Below, piece after piece: positions 46,518 to 58,200 of a stretch of 64,000 nt of DNA. How positions within the stretch are numbered: position 1 is the first letter of the stretch; every line of letters begins with the position of its first letter. Origin of the DNA: Voacanga thouarsii (Eukaryota > Streptophyta > Magnoliopsida > Gentianales > Apocynaceae); NCBI GenBank assembly GCA_026120185.1, contig JANUWF010002208.1, positions 2,852,001 through 2,916,000 of the forward strand. The letters run 5' to 3'. The position numbers and the translations under genes were made by a program. The notes beneath the pieces were generated by a model, which saw nothing but the letters and a program-made list of their open reading frames with translations, ran no database searches and was not told the origin of the DNA.

Positions 46518-46600
46518 GCAAAAAAAACAAAAAAAAACAAAAAAAACAAAAAACAAAAAACAAAACAAAAACAAAAACAAAAACAAAAAAACAAGAAAAA
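46518..46600. repeat. (CAAAA)n-type repeat in F
   Basis: An A-rich run with C every 5-9 bases, expanded from the AAGCAAAAAA word at the same place in the E LTRs. It produces meaningless Lys/Gln-rich and Phe-rich open frames on the two strands. Confidence 0.92.
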
Positions 46601-48238
46601 GCAAAAAACGCAGAAACCACACAGCAAAAGAATTAATTTTTTTTTTACCTCTGCATGTCTTTAGTTTACTGGCCATGAAGAAGGTGATTGCATCACAGGA
46701 ATAGCTTCCCCTCTCGATGACGTTTCCGGGATTGTTGATATTTCCAGTTGAACTCCCACGATTCGCCTACTCCTCCGGGGCGTGAACGCAGAAGCCTTTG
46801 CTTCTCAGAATATTCCAACGCCCAATATTTGTTGGTGACACAACTCAGGCAAAGAAGGCCAAGTATTCTTGATCCTTTGCTATTAATTAGCAAAATCAAG
46901 AAGACCAAAGGAAAAAGAAATGAACGAGAGAGATAGAAAAACAAGAACTAGGCTTCTCATAGTTTTTTTTTTTTTCTATTTTTTCTCTTCTTCACAGACG
47001 TAAGTCTCTGTGATGATTGAAAAACACACGGTCTCTTATCCTGATAACATAACACCGGTGTTTTGATATTTCCAAACACTCGGAAGTTATTAATAGAAGA
47101 CCTTTTTTTTTTTATTTATTAAACTCTTCTATTCCGTGAATTTAAAAAAAAAATCCTTTTGATCCAAGTTATTGGGCCATTAATATTATTTATTATTTTC
47201 TTTTGGACCAAATGAGTCCAAAATAATAAACATTAATTATTTATTTTCTAAGCCTATAAAAATAACCTAGTAAATAATTAATAAGTCTAAATAAATTAAA
47301 ATAATTATTCAAGCCTTTCTATCTAGTTTAGGCTCAGATTAATTTTCTAATCATTCAATCTGGGCTTAGGCCTTAAATAATGCATTAACCAATTAAACTA
47401 GATAATAAATTTAATTTAATTTAATTTCTATCGTTCTTTTATTTTATTCCAATCTAAAAATCAATGAGACTTCCTGAATAAAATAAAATCTTTTTAATTG
47501 AGACCATTTTCTCGACCCAAAATTAATTAGGACTTATGGGCTATTTCGAGAATAAAAAAAACACATCACCTTGGCTACTAAAATGACCAAAATGCCCATG
47601 CTATATAAATAGATGTATTTTATATTTTAAATATTTTTTAATATCACCATAAGAAAATATTGACCCCAAGGACAATGTTGCGTTAGCTATGTCTTCGATC
47701 TATAGGTGAAATAACTAAAATACCCCTCTACACATCGCCATGTATTTAGAGAGGAAAAAGTTTACTAACACCTCTCAAAAAGATATCTACCATCCTTAGG
47801 TTTCTAGTCCAATAATCCACGACTTCTTAGAATTTTTTCATTTTCCAAGAGAGCTACCCTAAAGCAAATATCCAAGTCATGTTCCCCAGGGCCCTAGATA
47901 ATTAGATCATTTAGACAATTACAATGGGCTATATTTTGTAGAAATTATCTTGTACAAATCTGTCTTAATTAACTAGTTACATATAACCAACATATAAGTA
48001 TATTGGTCATATTAAAGAATCTCAACAATAGTATATCAAAGTATACACTTCTAGCTGCGTCAAACCACCAACTCATACTCAAGGTGTAGAGTACAAGACC
48101 ATGCTGTAGCAGTAGTAGTCTAGGTTTTTACCACATAGTACTTTAAAAAACTACTACTACAGGTCTAGTTCTACGTATTCGAAATACGCTTATGTTCTGA
48201 AGTGAGATGACTACTCATTAGCTAAAGGCAAGTCATTC

Positions 48239-49848
48239 TGATAGGGATTAAAATCACCATTCTTTTCCTAGTTATTTGAGAGTATTTTAAGATTCATTTG
48301 TTATAATAACTAGGTATATTCCTTCCTATTTGACATTTTTCTTGTAAAAGGCATTTTTGGCAAATATGTGCAGATTTAAGTTAAAATTGAGCAGAAAGTG
48401 CACAAAATCATAATGTACCTAGTGCCAGGCGCAGCCAGTGGACCAGGTGGCTGGTCCATTCTGCTCCAACAACAGAAATTGAGCAAGCTTCAGGGGTTTT
48501 CCAAAACAGACTTGGCACCAGGTTTGGCAAGTGTACCTATCACCGGGCCCATTCTGTCTGCCAATGAGAGACGGCCAAAAAAGGAGCAAAAATAGAGGAA
48601 AAATAGAGTGCACCTAGATCTAGGTGGGTCAAAGGTACCCAGTGACAGGTATGCTATTGAGGCAAAAATCGTGTATGAGAAATTAGGGCTTATCTAATGA
48701 TTTTGGTATTTTTCCTACTCCTACTCATCCAAGACTTCCTCAGCCACGAAATTGGCTTCCAAGAGGTCTATAAAAGCACAAGAAAACACAAGGGTTTGAG
48801 ATATACAACATAAAGAGGTGAATGAAAAGGCAGAAACTATGATTCTTTTATTAAATGAGGTGTTCACCCAAGTCGAGGAGGATTGTTCAAGGGAGCCTTC
48901 AAGGAAGAAGAAAGAGGCTTGTCTATGAGTGTTTTTTTTTCCCTCTCTTTATCTTCTTTTTCTTTAGCAATTATATATTCAATTCTTTTATTGTAATTTA
49001 ATATTATTTTGGGTTCATGATTCTACGTTAATTTAGTTATTTGATCAATTCTTTGTCATATTTGGTATTTGATTACTTGATTTCATTAGTTATTGATGCG
49101 TGTTCTTCTAATTGACTTCAACATAACGATGTTAAGAGTTTTGTTGCATTAATTTCATATTTGTTAAATCTTGATGAATTTGAACGATGAAGTTAAAATT
49201 TTTGAACTAAGTGATCAAATGTTAAGTTAATTTCGCCTTGACATAGGGTTATTAACTAATTTCATATTTTTAAGGAATTAGGAATCATGCATGTTTTGGT
49301 TAGGATGGCTTGATTGATAAATATTCTAATTCAATCAAGATTTGAATGATGAGTTTAATGCATATTTTGGTTATGTTAGCTTGATTGACAAATCTGTTAA
49401 TATGAATCAAAATATAGGATTCCATAGATTAACAAACGAAGTGGAATTTACCTAAGTAAATTCATAACTTGACAAATGATTGAATTTTACTGTGCGTTCC
49501 TTCATGATGCCAAGATGATAATTAATAGAAAGAATTGCTAATTAGTTCATTGTCATGTTTTCTAGGATACTTATCTAAATTGCATAAACTTACATCCTTG
49601 AGTTGTATATATTTTTTTATTTTTCTTTTTATTCCTTTCTCACTTTATTTGGGTTGGTTAACTAATGAATGAAAGGTGATTAGTGTGTACTTGTTCATTT
49701 GAGGATTGATACTCGTTAATTCCCTATACTATGCTTGTGATTAGTTTACTTGCTTACATGTATATTTTGGGATTAATATTTTAATTAATACTTTGTTAAT
49801 GGATGGATTTAAAATTGATGATTTTATATACCCAAAATTTATACATTA
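48239..49848 (+). mobile_element. G 5' LTR
   Basis: 1610 bp, starting TGATAGGGATTAAAATCACC and ending ATTTATACATTA (terminal CA changed to TA). TATA box TATAAAAG at 48769-48776. Diverged palindromic CCTGG/CCAGG words lie at 48415-48650. Confidence 0.88.
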
Positions 49849-49854
49849 AGTTTT

Positions 49855-49954
49855 TGGTGCCATTATCAAGAACTAGGATATTTTGTTGTTTCATCACGGA
49901 AGTGTTTTTGAAACATTTGATTTGGCATCAACTTTTTGGCGCCGTTACCAAGAA
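49855..49954 (+). promoter_or_regulatory. G primer-binding site, present twice
   Basis: TGGTGCCATTATCAAGAAC at 49855-49873 is in the normal place after the LTR. A second, better-preserved site TGGCGCCGTTACCAAGAA is at 49937-49954, preceded by CATCAACTTTT, which resembles the LTR end plus spacer. The second copy could be a remnant of a duplicated or recombined LTR/PBS junction. Confidence 0.7.
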
Positions 49955-50258
49955 ACAATATCATGAAACCATGTTTATATATTTATATGTAAATATGTTC
50001 TTTGTGTAAATTGGTATTATATCTTGTTGTTTGTAATATTGTGTGACGTAATTGACTTGCTTATTTCATGTTGTACTTGTAAATACCACTAACTTTTTTG
50101 TTTAGGTAGTTTGTGAATATATCTAATATGTGTGTTTTTCTTTTCTTTCTTTTTTCTATTATTTACTTTTACCTTTTTGTTTTTTTGTTTTTCTTTATTT
50201 TTCTTTATTTTTTTGTTTTTTATTTTTGATTTGATTTTTGTGCGAGCTCGATATCATC
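49955..50258 (+). other. G leader
   Basis: AT-rich leader with a T-rich block (50133-50232) homologous in reverse complement to 42335-42420 in B. No gene. Confidence 0.65.
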
Positions 50259-50843
50259 ATGGACAACTATTTTTAGGCCCAAAATCAAAGGAGTTACAAT
50301 GATGATAGATTGGCAAGATTACAAGCTCGCATTGGTGTTTTTAGCGAGATGTCATTAGTAACATTAGTGAATTCTTTTGTGGCCAATACAAATTCATCGA
50401 CTGAGGGATACGAAGAATCATCTCAATGAATGAGCTCTAACAAGACACAACTAGCAAAGTTGGTTGATGAGATCTTCAATAGGGAATTGAAAATCGTAGA
50501 CAAATAGTGTACCTCTCAATTCATGGAGTCCATTGATGCAATTGATGATGTGTTGAGTTCACCATGCCTTAAGGAATTAGATCTTTCAACGCTATAGTAT
50601 ACGAAGGCTTTAGAGAATGGTGGTAATTTCTACCCTTCACCCTAATTTTAGGAAGATAACTTAGTTTTTGTAGACCATGCCTTGAAAAGTAAGGATTTCT
50701 TGATCTCATCTTTGAGAACTCAGAGACTAAGTTTAAAGGAGAATTTCAATTGTGACAAATCTTTTGAAGGGTCAAAAGGTCATTTCAAGTTTGATGCATT
50801 TTTTAGAAACAATGTGCACTTATATGTTGACAAAAATATTTGA
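50259..50843 (+). pseudogene. unrecognised Gag-like ORF of G, 194 codons with stops
   Basis: An ATG at 50259 leads into one frame to TGA at 50841-50843. The frame contains about six internal stops: for example a TAG after MDNYF (Trp in B) and others before MSSNKTQLAKLVDEIF and after RELKIVDK. Between stops it is coherent, charged and without low complexity: QRSYNDDRLARLQARIGVFS, FMESIDAIDDVLSSPCLKEL, FRNNVHLYVDK. Its N-terminus is shared with the B ORF at 42301. The position after PBS suggests Gag, but no zinc knuckle or known capsid block is seen. Confidence 0.5.
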
Positions 50844-52759
50844 GTATATAAAGGAATGTTAGAGAAAGAGGTTTATGTGTTTTGCTTTAGTGAGAAAAAT
50901 TATTTTTGTAAACCTTCTATTTTTCAACAACCTCTCTTCTTTCTACTTTCATTATGCATATCTTCTATTTTGAGCTTTAATTTCTTTTCAAAAGGTTTGA
51001 TAAGGAAGTATGATGAGCGGAAAGTGTTTTTGTTTTTATTTATTTTTTTGTTAAGTAGTTTGTTTTTCCTCTCCAAAATAAGAAAAATATTTTCCATCGT
51101 AAGTGTGGGGAAATGAGCCGTGTCTTTATTTACTTTCTTAGGAATTTTTTAGTATTTTTCTTTAGTTTATTTTATTATTATTTTTCTTGTGCTTTTATTT
51201 GTATTTTGTTTTATAGGAATAAAGTCCTCTTGGACAAGCTCTTCTCTCTATCTCAAATTTGGATATCTATTGGAGCATTATTGCATTTGAGATGTATTTC
51301 TTAAACTTTTTACCCCATTATTATTTTTTGTCCCTTTGGAGATGCATTCTTGTATTTATTTTTTGTCAATGAGGACATTGTCCATTTAAGTGTGGAGAAG
51401 TGGTTTGGTAATATACTTTGTCCAAGTTTTTATCAATTATCTTGGTGTTTTCTTGGAATTGAGCTACTTTGGAAAATTTTAAAATTGAGAAACAATTTTG
51501 TTTTAAGCACAAAGTTTGAAAAATTCGAGCTACTTTATCATGATAGTATCTTCTTTACTTTCTTCTCCTTCTTTATTCATTTTGGTCTTCTTGGCTGCAC
51601 TTTTATTGTTCTACCTTTGGCCATTGAGGACAATGTCTAGTTTAAGTGTGGGGGAGGGGGGGGGGGGGAGAATAAGGTTGAAGAAATATTTCCATATCAT
51701 TTTTGTGAAACTTTTTCACCAACTTTAGTAGTGTTCATTGTTAAGTAAGGTTGTAATTCTTTTTCTTACTTGGATATGTGTTTTGTCATTCATTAGGTGG
51801 AGTTTAATAAAATTAGTTTTATTGGATAAGATAGTTGTCAAGATGTGAGAATTTTGATTAATCTTGTTTATGCATTAGTGTTTGAATGTTCTTTGACTTA
51901 TCTAGATGAAATATAGAAGATATGATGAATATGGAATGAGTTTATTAGCTAACATTTATATTATGAGTTTAAATTTTTCTAGCTTTGAGTTATGATGAAA
52001 AAATGTAAGTTGAAAATAGATCTTTGGGAGGAAAGATTGAGGAAAATTCTGAAAAACTTTTCATTTGAGTTGAAAAAAATAATGAGTAGAAATAACACTA
52101 TTGTTGGTGTGAATTGAGACAAATACTCTTATTGATTATTATTGAAAACCTTTAGCTGAAATGGGGGTCAATATGGGGAGAAGTAGCAAGTGAATTTGGT
52201 ACACTCTATTGAGGCTATCCAGAAGGAAAAAAGGTAAGAAAGAGCATAACAAAAAGAATTGTTCAAAAAAATGATGAGTGATGGTTGAAAAAGGGGCCAA
52301 TACAGTGTGTGAAGAGAAATACATGCACTTGAGGTTATCAATTCTTTAAGTCATTGGAAAACTTTGAGAGAGAAAAAATTGGAGTGCTTTCCTCACATCA
52401 TAATTTAAGTGTGCAATTTTTAGATTTATAATACTTGAGTTGGTAGATGGCTTGACTTATGTGATTCGTGTTATCTATATTTTTACTTGAAGAGTGAAAT
52501 AATTTTCTTAGACTAAGGTATGCACTTAATTAACTTGACTTCAAGAGTTTTGTGATCTCTTGTCCAATGTTTTAAAGTTTGAAATTGTTTTCAAATGGTA
52601 TGAAAAACAAAGGTTGTATCTAAAGTTCAAAAGGAAGATATGATCTTTGCTATGATGAAGAAACTTTTAAATGTGAAAAAACTTGTGTTTTCTTGATAAT
52701 TTTTCTTGGACTAAAGTATTTTGCTTGAAGACAAACAAATGTTCAAGTGTGGAGGTTTG
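50844..52759 (+). other. G interior 3' region, no gene, repeated AAGTGTGG words
   Basis: No coding domain; T-rich frames here are not conserved. The word AAGTGTGG recurs at 51101, 51388, 51644 and 52744 (and as AAGTGTGC near 52408), twice directly after GAGGACATTGTCC or GAGGACAATGTCT. Such GGACAATG...AAGTGTGGGG words are common near the 3' end of plant Athila/Tat elements. The segment 52190-52340 resembles 61990-62080 of A. A run of 13 G lies at 51656-51668. Confidence 0.6.
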
Positions 52760-54362
52760 TGATAGGGGTTAAAATCACCATTCTTTTTCTAGTTATTTGA
52801 TGGTATTTTAAGATACATTTGTTGTAATAACTAGGCATATTCCTTCCTATTTGGCATTTTGCTTGTAAAAGGTATTTTTAGCAAATATGTACAGATTTAA
52901 GTTAAAATCGAGCAAAAAGTATACAAAACCATAATGTACCTAGTGCCAGAGCCTAGCCAGTGGACCAGGCGCCGAGTCCATTCTGCTCCAGTAGTAGAAA
53001 TTGAGCAAGCTTCAAGGGTTTTTTAGAACATACCTGGCACCAAGTATGGCAAGTATACCTAGTGCCAAGTCCATTCTATCTGCCAAGGCGAGACAGCCAA
53101 AAATAGAGCAAAAACAGAGGAATAATAGAGTGCACCTGGCGCCAGGTAGGTCGAAGGTACCCGGTGCTAGGTATGTTCTAGAGGAGGAAATCCTGTATGC
53201 GGAATTATGGCTTATCTAATGATTTTGGTATTTTCCTACTCCTACTCGGTCAAGACTTCCTTAGCCATGAAATTGGCATCCAAGAGGTCTATAAAAGCAC
53301 AAGAGAACACAAGGGTTTGAGATATACAACATAGAGAGGTGAATTAAAGGGTAAAAATTCTGATTCTCTCATTAAAGGAGGTGTTCACCTAAGTCAAAGA
53401 AGATTGTTCGAGGGAGTTTTCAAGGAAGAAGAAAAATGCTTGTCTATAAGTGCTTTCTTTTCTCTTTGTCTTCTTTTTCATTAGCAATGATGTGTTCAAT
53501 GCTTATATTGTAATTTAACATTATTTTGGGATTCATGATTTTGCGTTAATTTAGTTATTTGATCAATTCTTTGTCATCTTCAATATTTGATTACTTGATT
53601 TCATTGGTTATTGATGCGAGTTCTTTTAATTGACTTCGACACAATGATGTTAGGAGTTTCGTTACATTGATTTTGTATTTGTTAAATCTTAATGGATTTG
53701 AACGATAAAATTAGAATTTTAAAACTAAGTGATCAAAGGTTAAGTTAATTTCCCCTTGACATAGGGTTATTAGCTAATTTCATATTTTTAAGGAATTAGG
53801 ATTCATGCATGTTTTGGTTAGGATGGCTTGATTGACAAATCTACTAATTGAATCAAGATATGAATGATGAGCTTAATGCATATTTTGGTTATATTAGCTT
53901 GATTAACAAATCTGTTAATATGAATCAAAATATAATATTCCACAGATTGACAAATGAAATGGAATTTACCTAAGTAAATTCATGACTTGAGAAACGATTG
54001 AATTTTACTGTTCCTTCATGATGCCAAAATGATAATTAATTAATAGAATTACTAATTAGTTCATTGTCATGTTTTCTAGGATACTTGTCTAAATTGTATA
54101 AACTTACATCATTAAGTTATATATATTTCATTGTTTTTATTTTTATTCTTTTCTCACTTTATTTGGGTCGGTTAAATAATGAATGAAAATTGATTAGTAT
54201 GTACTTATTCCTTTGAGGATCAATACTCGTTAATTCCCTATACTATACTTGCGATGAGTATACTTGCTCACATATATATTTTTAGATTAATATTTTAATT
54301 AAAACTTGATTAATTGATGGATTTAAAATTTATGATCTTATATACCTAAAATTTACGCATCA
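52760..54362 (+). mobile_element. G 3' LTR
   Basis: 1603 bp, starting TGATAGGGGTTAAAATCACC and ending ATTTACGCATCA. TATA box TATAAAAG at 53290-53297. A perfect 14-bp palindrome ACCTGGCGCCAGGT is at 53135-53148, with diverged copies at about 52936-53180. Confidence 0.9.
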
Positions 54363-54652
54363 AATTCTATAATTACAATTCATAACATAATAACTTTACT
54401 ATAATGAGATTTCCATTCTTGTTATTCAGTTAAAAATAATAATTTATGTGTTAAGTAATCCATAGTCCATACCTTACTATGAAAAACCTCCATTCATATG
54501 AACTATGCACTTAAACATAATGGGTCTTTTCTAATAAAAATTGTGCACAAAAGTAAAGAAGTATTCACAAATAATTTCTGAGAATAAAACTTCTATTAAT
54601 ACAAGTTAAAAATATATTAGAAATCTAGTCTAAAAGGGCATACATCCTAATA

Positions 54653-55288
54653 TTTTGGTCTTTGCAATAGTCCCGAAACTTTTTAAAGATGTATGCTTTC
54701 TATTTTTCTGAGTATGTTACATATATTATTAAGGTTTTTGTGGTTGATTTTATTGTGTATGGGAATCATTTGATGCATGCTTAGAAAATTTGGAACTCAT
54801 TCTTAAAAAGTGTATTGAAACTAACATTGTTTTGAACTATGAAAAGTGTTACTTTATGGTAAATCAAGGAATAGTTTTAGTACATGTTGTTTCAGCTAAG
54901 GGAATTGAAATTGATAAAGCCAAAATTGATGTAATCAAATTTCTTCCTTACTTTTCTAATATGCATGGAATAAGGGTCTTTCTAGGCCATGCCGGGTTTT
55001 ATAGAAAGTTTATCAAAGATTTTTTAAAAATTTCTCCTAACCTTTGCGTCATTTATTACAAAAGAAACTCCTTTTGACTTTGATGAAAATTGCCAAAAAG
55101 GTTTTGATTTCTTAAGAAAAGATTAATTTATACTCCTACACTCCAACCACCAAATTAAGATTTGTCGTTTGAAATTATGTGTAAAGCTAGTGACAAAGCA
55201 ATCGGTATAGTTTTAGGGCAAAGGGTAGATAAGATTCCTTATGTCATTTACTATGCTTCTCGTATTCTTAATCCTGCACAATGCAATT
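54653..55288 (+). pseudogene. A reverse transcriptase C-terminal part and RNase H start
   Basis: Continues the RT after F: GLCNSPETF, stop, RCMLSIF. The catalytic block, usually FMDDFSVYG, reads FVVDFIVYG (about 54737-54763), so one catalytic Asp is lost. The open piece 54790-55077 has LELILKKCIETNIVLNYEKC, KGIEIDKAKIDVIKFLP and RVFLGHAGFYRKFIKDFLKI, standard gypsy RT thumb and connection blocks. RNase H begins after a frame change near 55080 and reaches ILNPAQCN, where L3 is inserted within the Asn-Tyr codons. Confidence 0.86.
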
Positions 55289-58200
55289 TGTAACACCCCA
55301 CTACCTAGGCCCATCAGGGCCGGGGATGTCGCCCCGTCCAGAGCATAAGGGGTTTTTATAACTAGGTTACATGAAAATAAAATAAAGACTTTAAAATTAA
55401 ACTTATTACAACCCAAAAGATAAGTACTGGAACAAATCCAAATAAACTGTTTGCAACAATCTCTCAAAACATCACATAAAGTAAATAACATGAGTCTTCA
55501 AAGCATAGGCAACATCTAGCTAATGACCTCCACAGCAGGATCTTCCTAAAAACATGGTACAAAAGGTGGTGAGATAAAAATCTCAGTAAGCCCGTGTGTG
55601 CTTTGAGTGTTTCAGGTAAAATAACTCGTGTATGCAAGTTGTAAAAGTTTCATAAGGAAAAGGTGCTGGCAAGCAATAAATAAGTATTGAAAATAAAGAG
55701 TAGCGTTTCACTTTTCAAACTATACATGTGTACAATAAATACAACCACTCAAATGGGTAGCCATGGGTTACCACACGTTGGGCCCCAAGACTAAATAACA
55801 GTCAGAATGCCACACTTTGTGCAAGCTGACAAAAGGTAGGTGTACAGCCTACCGGGTGAGATACTCCTCCATCTCTACACCCAAACTTACAGGTTGTCCA
55901 CTCCGGAACACACAGTCCACATGACTGAAACTTACTAGCTCGGACCAGTATGACCTACTGGACTGGCATCCTATCCAAGAAGGACTCACCCCTCAGAGGT
56001 GGCCCCCTACTGAGAGACTTACCCTAACCCTTCAAAGACTAGTCCTGGTGGTCTACCCTTATTAAGTACTCAACGTTGATTGTTCCACTTGGGAGAAAAT
56101 TGGTCATAATCCACTTTATTTGGAAATAGCAATTAAGGGTTTCTAAAAGTCTTGTCAAAGTTGGGTTTTAGAAAAAGTTTAGCATTTTGTGTAAAACTGC
56201 TTGTTTAACTTTCAAATGATTTGCTTGATTGAAATAAAAAGGAAAACACAGTCCTTAATTGCCTTCACAAAATAAATGTCCATATACATCATATTTGGCT
56301 TGCCACAATAACTCTTTGGTCTTCACAAAACTCAATGCAGGAGCTTACCTGATTCTTTGCTTGCTCAACTCAACAGTTTCCCAAGGCTGACCTAACCCCG
56401 CCTGGGGTAAACACAAAACATAAGGTTACATTCGAGCTATACCTGCCTTACATAAATAATTTCTTAGCTCAACTAGTTACAACCATGACTAGCCATGACC
56501 CTAATGTCCTAAGCTTTAAGGCTAGGTGATAAAGAATTTTATAAAATAAGTTTTAGTTGATAAGTTAAAATAACTTGGGGTTCTAAAAAAATTGCTAATA
56601 AATTATAGACCCAATTAATAATTCTTGAGTGTTATTTTTACTAAATAAACTAAGGTTTGAATATTAAGTCCTAAATAGTACTAATAAATGGTGGTTTGAA
56701 AATAGCTTTATTATAAATAAATATTTAATTACAAATAACCTTTAATTAATTTTTAAATAGATAATAAATAATTAGTAATAAATAAAATTAATAATGAATG
56801 AATTATTTTAAATTTTAATTAATAAATAACAAATAGGTTTTAATATAAATAATATTTTATTTATTGTAAAGGATTTATTACTATATATATTATTTTTAAT
56901 AAAAGATCTCATTTACTTGATAAAGAAAATATTAATATTTTAATTAATAAACCACTCCAAATTTTCCTAGAGTTTCGAATTTTATAGAGAAAAATAGTAG
57001 TATTCTATTCAAGGTAATAAAATTTGTTAATAAAAATAATCTAGCCTTAACAAGAAAATACTTTTTCACCATGATTTTTCCTATTGCTAGAAAGGATTCA
57101 TGAACACCTTCTCCATCATCAAACAATATATTAATCTATTCATGAACATACACTTGAACTATCTCATACCATCACATGGCCAAAATCCTACTAAGCGTAA
57201 TCATCAATCATGGTTTCCATGGAAAAATAAGAACATAAAAGCCTAATCACCTTTGGTGTCATAATATCTAATCATGCTTCAAACCTCCATAAAATTCATT
57301 AAGCATGAAGCACATACATTGATTCGAAAGGAAAACACATACATCCTAGTCATATACAACAATCATCATGTCCTAACTCCATCCCCTTAATCCACATGCA
57401 TATACTCAATCCCTTATCCATATTTCATTCTTCCTACCAATATCTAAGAGACATGAATACTGAATTAAGAGAAGGATTAAAGGAAAAATACTTGATTTGA
57501 TGAACACTTCGATGAAGAATTAAGAAGGTCCACGCGATGGAGAGCCTTGAATGATCCAATGGAAAAATGGCCATGGTTGATGGTTGATCAACCATTTGGT
57601 TGGGAGAGAGAGAGAGAGAGAGCATTAGAACAGCACAATTGAATGGAAGAAGATGAACAAGAAGGTTGTTCTTGCCTTACCTTGTTGATGTTCTTGAGAC
57701 CTTCAAAGAAAAGTTAATTTTGATCCGCTCGAAAATTCTTGTTTGCGTGGTTTTGTGTTATAAATGCCAGAAATGAGGTTTAGAGATTAAATGGAAGTGA
57801 TTTGGAGTATTTGAGAGTGATTGGAGGTGTTTAGAGTAGGGTTAGGCTTGAAGAAGGTTAGTGTGTGTTCTTGGTGTTCTAGGTGAAAATGGAGAGAATT
57901 TGGAAGAAGTGCTACATGAATTTTGGTAGAAGGCTGGCCGAATGGTATGGAATGAATGAGGGTTTCGGTTTTCAGCAAGAAGGAGAGAGGATGATCAGAT
58001 TTTTTTGAAATTTAAATGGAGGAAATAGTGGAGATGTTTAAGGTAAGAGGTTAGCTATGGTGTTTTGATCAAGAGAGGTTTCTATGTCTTTCAATGGTGC
58101 CGGCTGAACAAGGGGTTTTTGCTGGAATGATTAAAGGTTAATGTTGCTCAAGGCTGGCTGAAATTCAGTCTCAAATGGCAGAGGAAATTCTGGTTTATTA

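Larger units (their letters stand above)
48239..54362 (+). mobile_element. G: non-autonomous gypsy-type element, complete
   Basis: Two LTRs (48239-49848 and 52760-54362) enclose a 2.9-kb interior with PBS, a T-rich leader, one short ORF and a 3' region, but no protease, RT or integrase. Total 6124 bp. Target duplicate is approximate: CATTC (48234-48238) and AATTC (54363-54367). LTRs belong to the B/C/J family. It must have relied on another element's enzymes; by structure it is a LARD- or TR-GAG-like element (inference). Confidence 0.85.
46471..54652 (-). mobile_element. F: solo LTR of the E copia family, split by G
   Basis: Perfect TTTTG target duplicate (46466-46470 and 54653-54657) in the A RT gene. 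After removal of G it is 2.06 kb and aligns with the E LTRs (for example CACCTTGGCTACTAAAATGACC and AGTAGTAGTCTAGG words). The right end reads CATCCTAATA where E has TTTCCCAACA. There is no internal region, so it is a solo LTR, more diverged than the two E LTRs are from each other. Confidence 0.85.

Noticed and set aside
46409..46676. Lys-rich and Phe-rich ORFs
   Set aside because: Both are translations of the (CAAAA)n repeat of LTR F.
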